DNA of 46,245 nt from Flavobacterium sp. (GTDB lineage: Bacteria; Bacteroidota; Bacteroidia; Flavobacteriales; Flavobacteriaceae). The notes beneath the pieces are model-generated. The model made no database searches. It worked only from the letters and a program-made list of their open reading frames with translations, and was not told the origin of the DNA. The DNA lies in NCBI RefSeq assembly GCF_027490375.1, contig NZ_JAIXYH010000061.1:1-46245 (forward strand). Reading direction: 5' to 3'. This document shows positions 1 to 9,662 of the stretch, piece by piece (within the stretch, counting starts at the first letter, position 1; each line of letters starts with the position of its first letter). Made by a program: the position numbers and the translations under genes.

Positions 1-3000
1 CCTCAGTACCGTAACGATTGAAAATAACCAAACGCTTCACATCATAAGCACTCAAATCAAACGAATCGTTTGCACCATCGTTGTTCGGTGAAATACCTCG
101 CTGGATGAGACAGCCGATGCTACTAACTGTAGCTGTTTCGAAATCCGAACAACCGCTTGAAGCCGTTATCGTTACAGTAAACTCCCCTGCCCCACCAACT
201 ATAATTGATTCTGGACTTTCAGGAGCTACTACTTGGAATGGCGCAGTACCTGTCCAAGTATATGTTACTGTGTCGGGGTCAAACGAATTATTAACTGGTA
301 CAGCAGTAATTCGATATTGATTATTTACACAGCCCGTTTCAAAGGCAATATTTAAATTTATTGAATCTTCGCCTACGCTAACAGTTTCGGTACTAGTACA
401 ACCTAAAATTTCAACCGTTAAACTGTAAGTTCCAATTTGGTTTGCGACTATTGTTAATCCTGTAGCTTGTGTTCCGTCAGGACGAGTCCATGTATATGAA
501 GCATCAGGATTGTTAATGTCGAAATTTAATGCTGTAAAATCAATCGTAACTGATTGATTATTACATATCACATAGGAACTGCTTCCAAAAGCTACATCCC
601 AAACTTGAGAAGATGGTGCAATCGTATAACTTACTGGTGAACTTAAACAACCTAAAATTGAGACTTCAACTTGATATGTACCTGGCTCTGTTGCTGGAAA
701 AGTATTGGTATTTGTTGTAGTTGAAACTCCTGCCGGATTAGTGAAAATGTATGTAACTGGACTTCCGCTGGTGTTGTTGGAAACTGTCGCTGTTATGATA
801 CCATTCTCATCAGGACAAAGCTCAGTTGGACCCGTAACTTGTACATTCCAAACTACCGACGATGGTGCAATCACATAATTAACTGCTGCGCTGGCGCATC
901 CAAATATTGAAACAGCAACTGAGTAGGTTCCTGGTTCTGATACAGTGTAGTTGTTATCTGCGGAGGTTGTTGTCACACCGGCTGGATTTGTGAAAGTGTA
1001 AATCACAGGACCACCACTAGTATTATTAGTTACCACTGCGCTAATAGAACCTACTTCATCAGGACAAAGTTCGGTTGTTCCTGAAATAGCTATCTCCCAA
1101 GTAGGCGTTGCTGCCCCAACTGTGAACGTTTGACTGCTTGTACAACCTTGATTATTTACAACAACTTCGTAGTTTCCTAACTGCGTTCCGTCGATAGTAA
1201 TAGAAGGTGTGGTTGCTATAAGATTACCATTAAATGTCCAAGAAAACGATACCAAATTGGTGTCAAAAGATCCGTTTGTAGGAACCACTGTAATCGTTGT
1301 TTGTTCTTCTGGACACAAGTTTTTAACTCCTTCAAGTGTAAAATCTGGCGTTAAATCTTGTACAATCAAGTCAAAATCTACAACCTGATAACAGCCAGTA
1401 CCTGTTTTACTTACTCGAACATAAATGGTTTGTTGATCATTACCTAAAAATGCTTCAGGATTAGTGATTTGGTTTGCCACAATATTTTGATCAGCATCCT
1501 CAAAAGTCGTAAAATATGCAAGAGAATGTGAACCCGGCGTAAAAGGTGCAAGAATTGTAGCAGCATTTTGAGTTAAATTGAACGTTGATGATCCTGTAGA
1601 ATCACAATCAACCAAGTTCAAAGGGCTGCCTGCAATTGCGTCTTGAAAAAACTCAACAACAATTTGATCAGTTGCAACGCAAGTCGTATTGGTGTATGAT
1701 GCACTAATTTGATAAGTTCCTGGTTGTGTAACAACAATGGAAGGTCCGTTTTGATTTGCAATAATTTCACCATTTCTCGTCCACTCAAAAGTGTAAATCG
1801 TTGGGTCGAGTCCTGAATCAATCGTTACGAAATCTCCTGGACAAATGGCATTTCCTGCCGATTCGAGGAAGTCGCTTCCTAACTCTACATTTCCGATATC
1901 GAAACTGCCTCCTTCAAGAAATACTGCGCTATCAAACGCCGAATCGCCACGGTCTGCAATTACTAATTTTATGTGATAAGTAACTCCAGGAGTAACATTG
2001 GCAAAAGCTGTCATAGGAACCGTAACACCGTTAAAATTAATAGGTGCTCCGATTGGATTTACTCCTAAATCTCCGTAAAAACTTTGGAAAAACTCAGGAT
2101 TCACAGAATCACAACCTTGATTATACAATTCATTTCTAATGGTCACAACAGAAACTGGGGTTGTAGTGTTTGGAATAATCGCCAAATTCTCAGTTTCATT
2201 GGTAGCAGTGTTTGTAAGAAGGAATGCAAATGCATCAGAGAATGTGCATTGAAATGTTCCATATTCCTCACTCGCAAAAATAAAGCGGAAGCTAATTTGA
2301 TCTTGAAGCGGCACAAAATCAAACTCGAGCTTAGTTGCATTTTGCGAATTCATCGCTTGACCCGTAGCTTCTAAAATGATGGCTTCTAAATCGTCGTCTC
2401 CTGGCCAACCAAAACCACCGTCACTCAAAATAACATCATTAGGACCTGGTGCCGATGCTGCGTTTCCTGTTGTTAGGATAATACCATCCTCGAAAGGAAA
2501 CTCTGAAAGTCCCTTATTAAAGTAACCAATTCCATTTGGAAAACCTGTGTTAGGAGGAGTATTAAAATCTAATCCCGTTGACCAAGTTATATTTGTCACG
2601 TTAGCACAAGAAGTGTCTAGCAATATGTCTTCGATAAGTTGTTGCTTTGTATAAATATCCAGATCTGTTGTAATAGGAGGCAAAATTCTACCAATACACA
2701 AGTCAAACGTAATGTCTTGTGGTGTGCCTACAGAAGACCATACTCTAATCCAATAGGTATTTCCGTCGATGTAATTATCTTCAATACTTTCATTTGGATC
2801 GCTACAAAACAAAAGGGTCAATGCGTTACAATCAGTTCCCGAATACACCGCATGATTTAGATTATCAGAGGTACCTAAAATATTTGAAAGAGTAATTATT
2901 TGAGTTGTACTGTTGGCAACGAAACTAAACCAAACATCGTCATCCTCAGTCCCAGGACATGTAGAAGCGTTTGAAGAAGGTGTGGCTCCAGTTATAGCAC

Positions 3001-6000
3001 TACTAACTACGATATCACATTCCAAGCCGTTATTTGGCGTAACTGGTGTTGCAACTGCGCATTCGTCGTTGGTTACCGGATCTGGAGTAGTAATACACAC
3101 GGTAAAGTTTGCGAATTGTGCTGCATTACCTCCAACAGTCCAAACCCTAATCTTGTACACTTGGTTAGGAACTAAGTTAGTAGCAACACTCACCTCAGGG
3201 GCACTGCAGTACAATTGTGTTAACGCTGTACAATCTGAACCGGAGTACAATGCGTGATTGATGTCGTTTGATGGACCATTAATGTTACTAAATGTTATAA
3301 TGTGAACCGGATTTGTAGCAGTAAAAGTAAACCAAACATCGTCGTCTGTATTTCCTTGGCATACTGGCTGAGTGTTGGGTAATGTTCTGGTAGCCCCAAG
3401 TGTTGAACCGTTTAAGCTTTGTGCGCAAATTCTAGTCGGATTTACTGGAACTGTGATGGCTCCTGCACAATCGTCGTTAAGTGGTTTTGTTGTGAAAGTT
3501 CGTGGGGCTAAAATTGTCCAGGTACTTACATCAGTACTTGAACAAATAGAACGAACATAAAACACGTAAGTGGTTGCAGGTTGTAAACCTTCAACGGTAA
3601 ATGGGTTCGAATTTGTTAAATAGTAAGGGGCCACACCTGTTACTGGTGAACCATTTACAGGAGGAATCGCACCTTCTGCGGGAACAACATATACTTCCCA
3701 TTGTGTAGCTCCTGGTGGCGGTAATGCATTCTCTGTCCAAGCTAGTTGTGCAGATGTTGAAGTTATAGTTGTAACATCTACTGCTAAAGGAGTAGGTTTA
3801 GGACAGGTTGGAGGCGTACAATCGCCCACTGAAGAGTAGATAACTGTTGATGGTGCTCCTTCTCCCGGAGCTTTTGTAAATAAAATATCGGTAAATGGGC
3901 TTTGAATTTGAACACCTATCTCTGCAGGTGCCGTTCCTTCTACACTCCAAAATAAATCAAAAGGTATATCATCACAAATCTGGACATTCACATTTGTTGG
4001 ACCTGCTGAAGTTATAGTGCTTCCAATCGTTGCAACAATAATACCATTTTGACGCACTTGCATGCGCGCACCATTCCAACCATTGCCGCCCGCGTCGGTC
4101 AATACAAATCGGTAGGTACACTTATCTTCTGGTAAACAAGTTATCGTATTGAAAACTATAGGTCCGGCCCATGTACTTTTATCGTCTCCCGGACAAACTG
4201 TACGTACATAGTAATAATAAATCCTAGCTTGTTGTAAAGTCCCGTCTGCTACCGTAAATGGTGAGCCTGATGAAACTGGAATCAACAGTTGTCCGTTGTC
4301 TGTTGGAGGATTCACAGCTGGCAATTGCGCAGGAGGAGTTAACGAAAAGCTAGGTACAAGATAAATTTCCCACGCTGTATCTGTAGGAGTGCCGTTTGTC
4401 CAGTTGAAGGTTGCTGCCGTTAGTCCGATTCCTGTCACAGATAATGCAGTAGGCTTAGGACAAGTTGGGAGCGTTGTAAAGTTTACACCTGTACTCCAAG
4501 GCGAATCAGTTGGTGAACAATTTACACGAATATAAACAGTGTAAGGAGTATCGGGTGTTAAACCAGTCATGTTGAACGAGAGATTTGTCAGATCTGCAAC
4601 CGTGATATCGTTAAAAGTTGGAATCGTACTTGCTGTTGGTGCAGGGTTTCCTTGTTGAACCACGTAGATATCCCAAGAAGTTGTAGCTGGAGCTAACCAA
4701 GTTACAAGTGCTGAGTTTGTAAGTATAGTTGCCGTGGGAACTGCTACCGAGGTAGGAGCTAAATCGCAACGAGGCGTCGTACAATTTACAATATCATTGT
4801 AAATAACAGATAGTGGGGTTCCTGAATTAGCTGGTTTTGTGAAAATAGTCTGACCAAAAGAATTAATTACATCAACTATACATTGGTTAGGAGCAGTTCC
4901 TGCTACAGACCAGAAAAGATCAAATCCAATGTTGTTACAAAGCGGAACCGTTACATCTACAGGGCCTCCATTTGTTATTGTACTTCCTAACGTAGCGATT
5001 ACAATTCCGTTTTGGCGGACTTGCATTCTAGCCCCATTCCATCCATTATTACCTGAATCTCTTAATCGGAAAGTGTAGTTACATGTGCTTGTGGCGTCGC
5101 AAACTAAGGTATTGAATACAAACGGACCTGCCCAAGTGGTAAACAAATCCGACCCTGGAACACACTCCGCGCGCACCCAGTACTCGTAAATAGTCGCTGC
5201 TGTTAAATTCTCTACCAGATAAGGTAAAGCTGTGACTTCGGTGCCCGCGCCTGCTGGAACACCCGCTCCTGCAGGTTGAACAACGACTTCCCAAGAAGTA
5301 AAATTATTGGGATTATCCCAAGTAAGCGTGGCATTGGTAAGTCCAATTTCAGAGGCACCTAAAGTACCCGGAGGTGGTGTACACGATTGATTTTGGATGA
5401 TTAAGTTATAACCAATTGAAGGGTTGGTATTGCTGGAACTAATTACGATGATATATGTAGTCCCAGCTGTTACATTTACTGTGAGGGTTCTCACAGTTGC
5501 TTGGGCATTTGCAACGCCTGCAATACAGTTAACTCCTACATTACCGCAACCCGCATAAACAAACAGACCCGAATTTGTTGCTGGAGTTCCGCTCGGAGTC
5601 ATCGAAATATTGATAATGCCATCTGCGGTTGGAGTATAACTATAGAAAACCTCGTTGCCCGCCAAGTAATTTGTATTTGCTGGAGTAGCTCCACACGATG
5701 TTCCTTGTGCAGTATCGAATTCGTCGCCGAAATTAAGGGTGTTACCTGTTGATTGATACGGCAGAGTTAGAACCTGCAACGGATCCGAACAAACTGAACC
5801 CGTAGGTAAAGTGGTGAAAGGGAACGGTCCGGCCCAGTCACTTGTTACGGTTTCTGTTGTGCCGCAAATGGCACGAACATAGTATTTGTAATTTGTCCCC
5901 GCCTGCAAAACTATATTTGCTGGAGTAGTAGTATATGAAGTGGGGTTTGTATTAGGAGCTGTAACCGTGAAACCCGAACCCGTCGGATCTGAAGCTGCTG

Positions 6001-6691
6001 GTACAATTTCAATCTCAAAATTAGAAGCCAAGCCCGGATTATTCCACGTTAATTGAACTGTGGTTGATTGAACAGAAGCTACATCTAAACCATTTGGCGT
6101 AAGACAGCGCTCGGTTATACGAACGTTGTCAAGCAAAAATCGGTCTCCACCTCTTGCAGGCGTTGGCTGCGTAAAAACTCTCACGAAAGCTATGTACACT
6201 TGCTGACCAACCAAAGAAGCCGGTAAATCGACAACTTTCTCATCACAAACCGTGATATCACCGTTTAAATCTTGTAAATCGGATTCCGTAAAGGATTGAA
6301 CAATAGTATAAGCTGATTGGTTGGTTTGATTGGGGTTGATCGACACGCGCACTTGAAAAAGTGTACCCTGATCGCCCGCCGCTAACTGCCGGACAAGAAA
6401 CCGAAGCTGTCCGTTGGCAGGAACTAACCTCTGATTGGTAATCAACCAGTCTTCCTCGGTGTTATTAATTTGAATTTGTTCAAAATTAATAAACGCCGAA
6501 TTAGATCCAGCGCAAGGGGTTAATGTAGATGGAAATGGCGTTGGTGTAGCCGTCCACTGGAAATTAGCCCCGATACCATTAGTACCGTTGATAACTGCCC
6601 AATCGGCTGGAATACCTGACTCAAAACCCTCTGTTTGCGCTGCCAGCTTTGAAAAAACTAGCAAAAAAAGCAGCAAAGTAATTTTTTTCAT
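1..6691 (-). CDS. Giant modular T9SS type B secreted protein (C-terminus beyond window)
   Basis: The frame is open from the ATG at 6689-6691 to base 1, about 2230 residues. It starts with a Sec signal peptide (MKKITLLLFLLVFSKLAAQ). A choice-of-anchor J/cleaved-adhesin-like domain follows (about 22-190). After it come about five fibronectin type III-like modules ending in WAGPF or similar, two copies of a WNGARMQVRQNG module (about 533-634 and 851-954) and two DDDVWF-containing modules (about 1071-1338). Next are a choice-of-anchor L domain (about 1348-1604) and several Ig/PKD-like repeats. The last visible residues (SPNNDGANDSFDLS, then VKRLVIFNRYGTE) match the start of the gliding-motility-associated type B sorting domain (TIGR04131 type). 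About 55 residues are therefore missing past the edge. The inferred role is a surface-exposed or secreted adhesin exported by T9SS. The ligand is unknown. I checked the frame at more than a dozen points and saw no break. Confidence 0.9.
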   Translation of the reverse strand, partial: MKKITLLLFLLVFSKLAAQTEGFESGIPADWAVINGTNGIGANFQWTATPTPFPSTLTPCAGSNSAFINFEQIQINNTEEDWLITNQRLVPANGQLRFLVRQLAAGDQGTLFQVRVSINPNQTNQSAYTIVQSFTESDLQDLNGDITVCDEKVVDLPASLVGQQVYIAFVRVFTQPTPARGGDRFLLDNVRITERCLTPNGLDVASVQSTTVQLTWNNPGLASNFEIEIVPAASDPTGSGFTVTAPNTNPTSYTTTPANIVLQAGTNYKYYVRAICGTTETVTSDWAGPFPFTTLPTGSVCSDPLQVLTLPYQSTGNTLNFGDEFDTAQGTSCGATPANTNYLAGNEVFYSYTPTADGIINISMTPSGTPATNSGLFVYAGCGNVGVNCIAGVANAQATVRTLTVNVTAGTTYIIVISSSNTNPSIGYNLIIQNQSCTPPPGTLGASEIGLTNATLTWDNPNNFTSWEVVVQPAGAGVPAGAGTEVTALPYLVENLTAATIYEYWVRAECVPGSDLFTTWAGPFVFNTLVCDATSTCNYTFRLRDSGNNGWNGARMQVRQNGIVIATLGSTITNGGPVDVTVPLCNNIGFDLFWSVAGTAPNQCIVDVINSFGQTIFTKPANSGTPLSVIYNDIVNCTTPRCDLAPTSVAVPTATILTNSALVTWLAPATTSWDIYVVQQGNPAPTASTIPTFNDITVADLTNLSFNMTGLTPDTPYTVYIRVNCSPTDSPWSTGVNFTTLPTCPKPTALSVTGIGLTAATFNWTNGTPTDTAWEIYLVPSFSLTPPAQLPAVNPPTDNGQLLIPVSSGSPFTVADGTLQQARIYYYYVRTVCPGDDKSTWAGPIVFNTITCLPEDKCTYRFVLTDAGGNGWNGARMQVRQNGIIVATIGSTITSAGPTNVNVQICDDIPFDLFWSVEGTAPAEIGVQIQSPFTDILFTKAPGEGAPSTVIYSSVGDCTPPTCPKPTPLAVDVTTITSTSAQLAWTENALPPPGATQWEVYVVPAEGAIPPVNGSPVTGVAPYYLTNSNPFTVEGLQPATTYVFYVRSICSSTDVSTWTILAPRTFTTKPLNDDCAGAITVPVNPTRICAQSLNGSTLGATRTLPNTQPVCQGNTDDDVWFTFTATNPVHIITFSNINGPSNDINHALYSGSDCTALTQLYCSAPEVSVATNLVPNQVYKIRVWTVGGNAAQFANFTVCITTPDPVTNDECAVATPVTPNNGLECDIVVSSAITGATPSSNASTCPGTEDDDVWFSFVANSTTQIITLSNILGTSDNLNHAVYSGTDCNALTLLFCSDPNESIEDNYIDGNTYWIRVWSSVGTPQDITFDLCIGRILPPITTDLDIYTKQQLIEDILLDTSCANVTNITWSTGLDFNTPPNTGFPNGIGYFNKGLSEFPFEDGIILTTGNAASAPGPNDVILSDGGFGWPGDDDLEAIILEATGQAMNSQNATKLEFDFVPLQDQISFRFIFASEEYGTFQCTFSDAFAFLLTNTATNETENLAIIPNTTTPVSVVTIRNELYNQGCDSVNPEFFQSFYGDLGVNPIGAPINFNGVTVPMTAFANVTPGVTYHIKLVIADRGDSAFDSAVFLEGGSFDIGNVELGSDFLESAGNAICPGDFVTIDSGLDPTIYTFEWTRNGEIIANQNGPSIVVTQPGTYQISASYTNTTCVATDQIVVEFFQDAIAGSPLNLVDCDSTGSSTFNLTQNAATILAPFTPGSHSLAYFTTFEDADQNIVANQITNPEAFLGNDQQTIYVRVSKTGTGCYQVVDFDLIVQDLTPDFTLEGVKNLCPEEQTTITVVPTNGSFDTNLVSFSWTFNGNLIATTPSITIDGTQLGNYEVVVNNQGCTSSQTFTVGAATPTWEIAISGTTELCPDEVGSISAVVTNNTSGGPVIYTFTNPAGVTTTSADNNYTVSEPGTYSVAVSIFGCASAAVNYVIAPSSVVWNVQVTGPTELCPDENGIITATVSNNTSGSPVTYIFTNPAGVSTTTNTNTFPATEPGTYQVEVSILGCLSSPVSYTIAPSSQVWDVAFGSSSYVICNNQSVTIDFTALNFDINNPDASYTWTRPDGTQATGLTIVANQIGTYSLTVEILGCTSTETVSVGEDSINLNIAFETGCVNNQYRITAVPVNNSFDPDTVTYTWTGTAPFQVVAPESPESIIVGGAGEFTVTITASSGCSDFETATVSSIGCLIQRGISPNNDGANDSFDLSAYDVKRLVIFNRYGTE

Positions 6692-6743
6692 AAACGTTTT
6701 TTTTGGAAAAGAGTGAGCTTTTTGTTAACACAAGGTTAAAGTT

Positions 6744-6775
6744 CAAATTTAGCAATTATTGAGGCACCGTAACAA
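6744..6775 (-). promoter_or_regulatory. Bacteroidota promoter of the giant T9SS gene
   Basis: On the minus strand TTG (6775-6773), a 21-base spacer and TAAATTTG (6751-6744) match the Bacteroidota sigma-70 pattern TTG-N17-23-TAnnTTTG. The box lies about 53 bases upstream of the ATG at 6691. Confidence 0.7.
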
Positions 6776-6888
6776 TTCTTTAAATATTTAACAAAATCAT
6801 TCTGCCGAGAAACAATTGTAACAGAATATCACTTTTTAACATTTTTATCTTGTCCTTCAAGGGTAACAAATTCCACTGTGATAATACG

Positions 6889-6896
6889 TATCTTTG
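6889..6896 (+). promoter_or_regulatory. -7 promoter box of the LpxH-family gene
   Basis: TATCTTTG fits TAnnTTTG and ends 15 bases before the ATG at 6912. A potential TTG start at 6894 lies inside this box, which argues for the downstream ATG as the true start. No clear -33 element was seen. Confidence 0.6.
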
Positions 6897-6911
6897 TACT
6901 CGATTTTACAT

Positions 6912-7670
6912 ATGACCAACCCAAGAACAAAAGTTTACTTTGCCTCCGATCAGCATTTTGGCGCACCAACTCGGAGCTTGAGCCTAAATCGAGAGCGGCT
7001 TTTTGTCGATTGGCTCGACTCCATTAAACACGACGCGTCGCATCTTTTTCTTGTGGGCGACTTATTCGACTTTTGGTTTGACTATAAAACCGTGGTTCCT
7101 AAAGGTTTCATACGCGTTTTGGGAAAAATCGCAGAGTTGAAAGACGCAGGTATTGAAATCTTATTTTTTGTTGGAAATCACGATTTGTGGATGCGCGATT
7201 ATTTCGAAACCGAATTGCAAATCCCAATTTATCGCGATTCAACCCCTTTCACCTTCGGAAACAAAGAATTCTTAATTGGCCATGGTGATGGAAAAGGACC
7301 TGGAGACAAGGGTTACAAACGAATGAAGAAAGTTTTCACGAATCCTTTTTTTAACTGGTGTTTCCGCTGGCTGCACCCCGACGTTGGTGTGCGAATTGCG
7401 CAATATTTGTCTGTGAAAAATAAATTGATCTCCGGAGTTGAAGACGCCACCTTTCACGGTCCGGATAACGAATGGCTCATTCAATACTGCAAAAGAAAAC
7501 TGCAAGAAAAACATTACGATTACTTAATTTTTGGCCACCGTCATCTACCTATGACGTACGATTTAGGAAACCAGGCTACTTACGTAAATCTTGGCGATTG
7601 GATTCAGTTTTTTACTTACGCAGAATTCGACGGCACCGAACTAAAACTAAAAACCTATTCAAAATCATAA
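6912..7670 (+). CDS. UDP-2,3-diacylglucosamine diphosphatase family metallophosphatase
   Basis: This 252-residue calcineurin-like phosphoesterase carries the whole metal-binding signature. It has D13-Q-H15, GD50LFDFWFD, GNHD (88-91), GHGD (123-126) and GHRH (208-211). That order and the FDFWFD block are typical of the LpxH/LpxH2 group. LpxH hydrolyses UDP-2,3-diacylglucosamine to lipid X plus UMP in lipid A synthesis at the inner face of the cytoplasmic membrane. An in-frame TTG 18 bases upstream sits in the promoter box, so ATG 6912 is preferred. It is 16 bases from the aldehyde dehydrogenase gene and probably co-transcribed with it. Family assignment is firm; the exact substrate is inferred. 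Confidence 0.85.
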   Translation: MTNPRTKVYFASDQHFGAPTRSLSLNRERLFVDWLDSIKHDASHLFLVGDLFDFWFDYKTVVPKGFIRVLGKIAELKDAGIEILFFVGNHDLWMRDYFETELQIPIYRDSTPFTFGNKEFLIGHGDGKGPGDKGYKRMKKVFTNPFFNWCFRWLHPDVGVRIAQYLSVKNKLISGVEDATFHGPDNEWLIQYCKRKLQEKHYDYLIFGHRHLPMTYDLGNQATYVNLGDWIQFFTYAEFDGTELKLKTYSKS

Positions 7671-7686
7671 AGAATATCCATTAAAA

Positions 7687-9240
7687 ATGAACAATACTGC
7701 TCAACATTTCGGAATTGAAAATGTACTTAAAAATCTAGGTCTATTAGCCGAAAATGAAGGAACTTCTACTGGAAGTCAGAACTTCAGCTCAGGCGAATTA
7801 ATCCACTCCTACTCACCTGTAGATGGAAAACTCATTGGAAGCGTGCGTGCATCGACTGCCGCCGATTACGAAAAGGCGGTTTCGACTGCTGCGGAAGCTT
7901 TCAAGTCATTTCGTTTGATGCCAGCACCTCAACGCGGTGAGTTGGTACGCCAGTTTGGAGAGAAACTGAGAAAAAGGAAAGACGATTTAGGAAAATTGGT
8001 TTCTTACGAAATGGGGAAATCGTTGCAAGAAGGGCTAGGCGAAGTACAAGAGATGATCGATATCTGTGATTTTGCAGTTGGTTTGTCTCGACAACTTCAC
8101 GGACTAACGATGCATTCGGAGCGTCCGGCGCACCGTATGTACGAACAATATCATCCGCTTGGAATTGTTGGAATAATTTCTGCATTTAACTTTCCGGTTG
8201 CGGTTTGGTCATGGAACACGGCACTAGCGTGGGTGTGTGGCGATGTTTGCGTGTGGAAACCGAGTGAAAAAACTCCCCTTTGCGGCGTTGCTTGCCAGAA
8301 TATCATCGCTGAAGTTTTAGCTGAAAACAATATGCCTGAAGGAATATCTTGCTTAATATCCGGCGATTATACAATTGGCGAATTGTTATCAAAAGACAAA
8401 CGCGTTCCTTTGGTTTCGGCTACCGGATCAACACGTATGGGGAAAATCGTTGCCGCAACTGTTGCCGAACGTTTGGGCCGATCGTTACTCGAATTAGGTG
8501 GAAACAACGCAATTATTGTGACGCCAAATGCCGACATTAAAATGACTGTGATTGGAGCCGTTTTCGGAGCCGTAGGAACAGCCGGACAACGTTGTACATC
8601 GACACGCCGACTAATTATCCATGAAAGCATTTACGAACAGGTTAAAGATGCTATTGTTGCTGCTTACGGACAGCTTCGCATTGGAAATCCGCTTGACCAA
8701 AACAACCATGTTGGACCACTTATCGACACCGACGCGGTAAAAACGTACCAGCACGCTTTAGAAGCTGTGGTAGCGCAAGGCGGAAAAATTATTGTTCCTG
8801 GTGGCGTTTTAACTGGAGTAGGTTATGAAAGTGGATGTTATGTTAAACCCGCTATTGCAGAAGCCGACAATAGTTTTGAAATCGTACAGCACGAAACTTT
8901 TGCGCCGATTTTGTACTTATTGAAATATTCGGGAAGTGTTGAAGATGCCATTGAAATTCAGAACGGAGTAGCTCAAGGATTGTCATCGGCAATTATGACC
9001 ACTCATTTGCGCGAAGCCGAACAGTTTTTATCGGCTGCAGGTTCCGACTGTGGTATAGCTAATGTAAATATTGGAACTTCTGGAGCGGAAATTGGCGGAG
9101 CTTTCGGTGGAGAAAAGGAAACCGGTGGTGGAAGAGAAAGCGGTTCGGATGCGTGGAAAGTGTATATGCGAAGACAAACCAACACGATAAACTATTCGAC
9201 AAGTTTGCCTTTAGCACAAGGAATTAAATTTGATTTGTAA
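7687..9240 (+). CDS. amaB: Aldehyde dehydrogenase, ALDH7 (alpha-aminoadipic semialdehyde dehydrogenase) type
   Basis: This 517-residue NAD(P)-dependent aldehyde dehydrogenase has its catalytic general base E269 in LELGGNN and catalytic C303 in GQRCTSTRR. The C-terminal block, with GTSGAEIGGAFGGEKETGG, GRESGSDAWK and the final PLAQGIKF, is the hallmark of ALDH7/antiquitin-type enzymes. These oxidise alpha-aminoadipic semialdehyde (in equilibrium with piperideine-6-carboxylate) to alpha-aminoadipate in lysine catabolism. The length is normal. The A-rich leader before the ATG is usual for this phylum. A strong terminator follows at 9258. The ALDH7 class is certain. The lysine-catabolic substrate and the symbol amaB are inferred from the family, because no lysine aminotransferase gene is adjacent. 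Confidence 0.9.
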   Translation: MNNTAQHFGIENVLKNLGLLAENEGTSTGSQNFSSGELIHSYSPVDGKLIGSVRASTAADYEKAVSTAAEAFKSFRLMPAPQRGELVRQFGEKLRKRKDDLGKLVSYEMGKSLQEGLGEVQEMIDICDFAVGLSRQLHGLTMHSERPAHRMYEQYHPLGIVGIISAFNFPVAVWSWNTALAWVCGDVCVWKPSEKTPLCGVACQNIIAEVLAENNMPEGISCLISGDYTIGELLSKDKRVPLVSATGSTRMGKIVAATVAERLGRSLLELGGNNAIIVTPNADIKMTVIGAVFGAVGTAGQRCTSTRRLIIHESIYEQVKDAIVAAYGQLRIGNPLDQNNHVGPLIDTDAVKTYQHALEAVVAQGGKIIVPGGVLTGVGYESGCYVKPAIAEADNSFEIVQHETFAPILYLLKYSGSVEDAIEIQNGVAQGLSSAIMTTHLREAEQFLSAAGSDCGIANVNIGTSGAEIGGAFGGEKETGGGRESGSDAWKVYMRRQTNTINYSTSLPLAQGIKFDL

Positions 9241-9257
9241 GAATTCGAAACTTTCAG

Positions 9258-9287
9258 AAAAGCTGCGCATCAAACGCAGCTTTTTTT
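9258..9287 (+). terminator. Intrinsic terminator after the aldehyde dehydrogenase
   Basis: An AGCTGCG/CGCAGCT stem with a 7-base loop is followed by a run of seven Ts, 17 bases after the stop codon. Confidence 0.9.
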
Positions 9288-9290
9288 ATA

Positions 9291-9501
9291 CCTGAGTTCG
9301 ATTTAAAAATTGCGGTCAGAAAACAGATAAATGGTTGAATACAAGGCGGATTTTATTGGGATACTATAGTATCGCAACAAAATCTAACGAAGTAGACAGC
9401 CTTTTATCTGGTTAGCATGAGAGTTGTTCCTTTCCCTTGCTATTGATTTCATAATTTTTTGATTTCAAGCGATCTGACAAAGATTTTTAATTGAACTCAG
9501 G
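9291..9501 (+). repeat. 211-bp non-coding inverted-repeat element, copy 1
   Basis: The element is bounded by a perfect 9-bp terminal inverted repeat (CCTGAGTTC ... GAACTCAGG). Imperfect inner inverted repeats continue it: ATTTAAAAAT and GGTCAGA on the left answer TCTGAC and ATTTTTAAT on the right. Inside are a CAGATAA/TTATCTG stem (9324-9330 with 9414-9420) and a central 14-bp palindrome GATACTATAGTATC (9360-9373). It contains no open reading frame of note. TTTTAT flanks both sides (TTTTATA before, TTTTATG after), a possible short target duplication. A second copy in inverted orientation starts at 46040. It resembles a MITE or a structured intergenic repeat. No transposase is seen. Confidence 0.8.
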
Positions 9502-9524
9502 TTTTATGCACTTTTTATTCGATA

Positions 9525-9662
9525 ACGATTGCCGCGCGACCGGTTGCAGCGGCAGCCCACAGCGACAGCAATGGCCTTGCGCCAGGTGAGCGAGGACTAC
9601 AGCGAAAAACGGGACGGCAAAATTATACGGGATTTCCAGCAAATGATTTTGCCGGCGCGCCC
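9525..9662. repeat. GC-rich intergenic island (GGGCGCGCC family)
   Basis: This GC-rich stretch sits in AT-rich surroundings, between the inverted-repeat element and the stop codon of the small Pro-rich gene. On the minus strand it begins GGGCGCGCCGGCAAA (9662-9648). The same 15 bases occur on the plus strand at 19395-19409, and related GGGC islands lie near 36400 and 42836. No convincing protein was seen. Confidence 0.6.
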
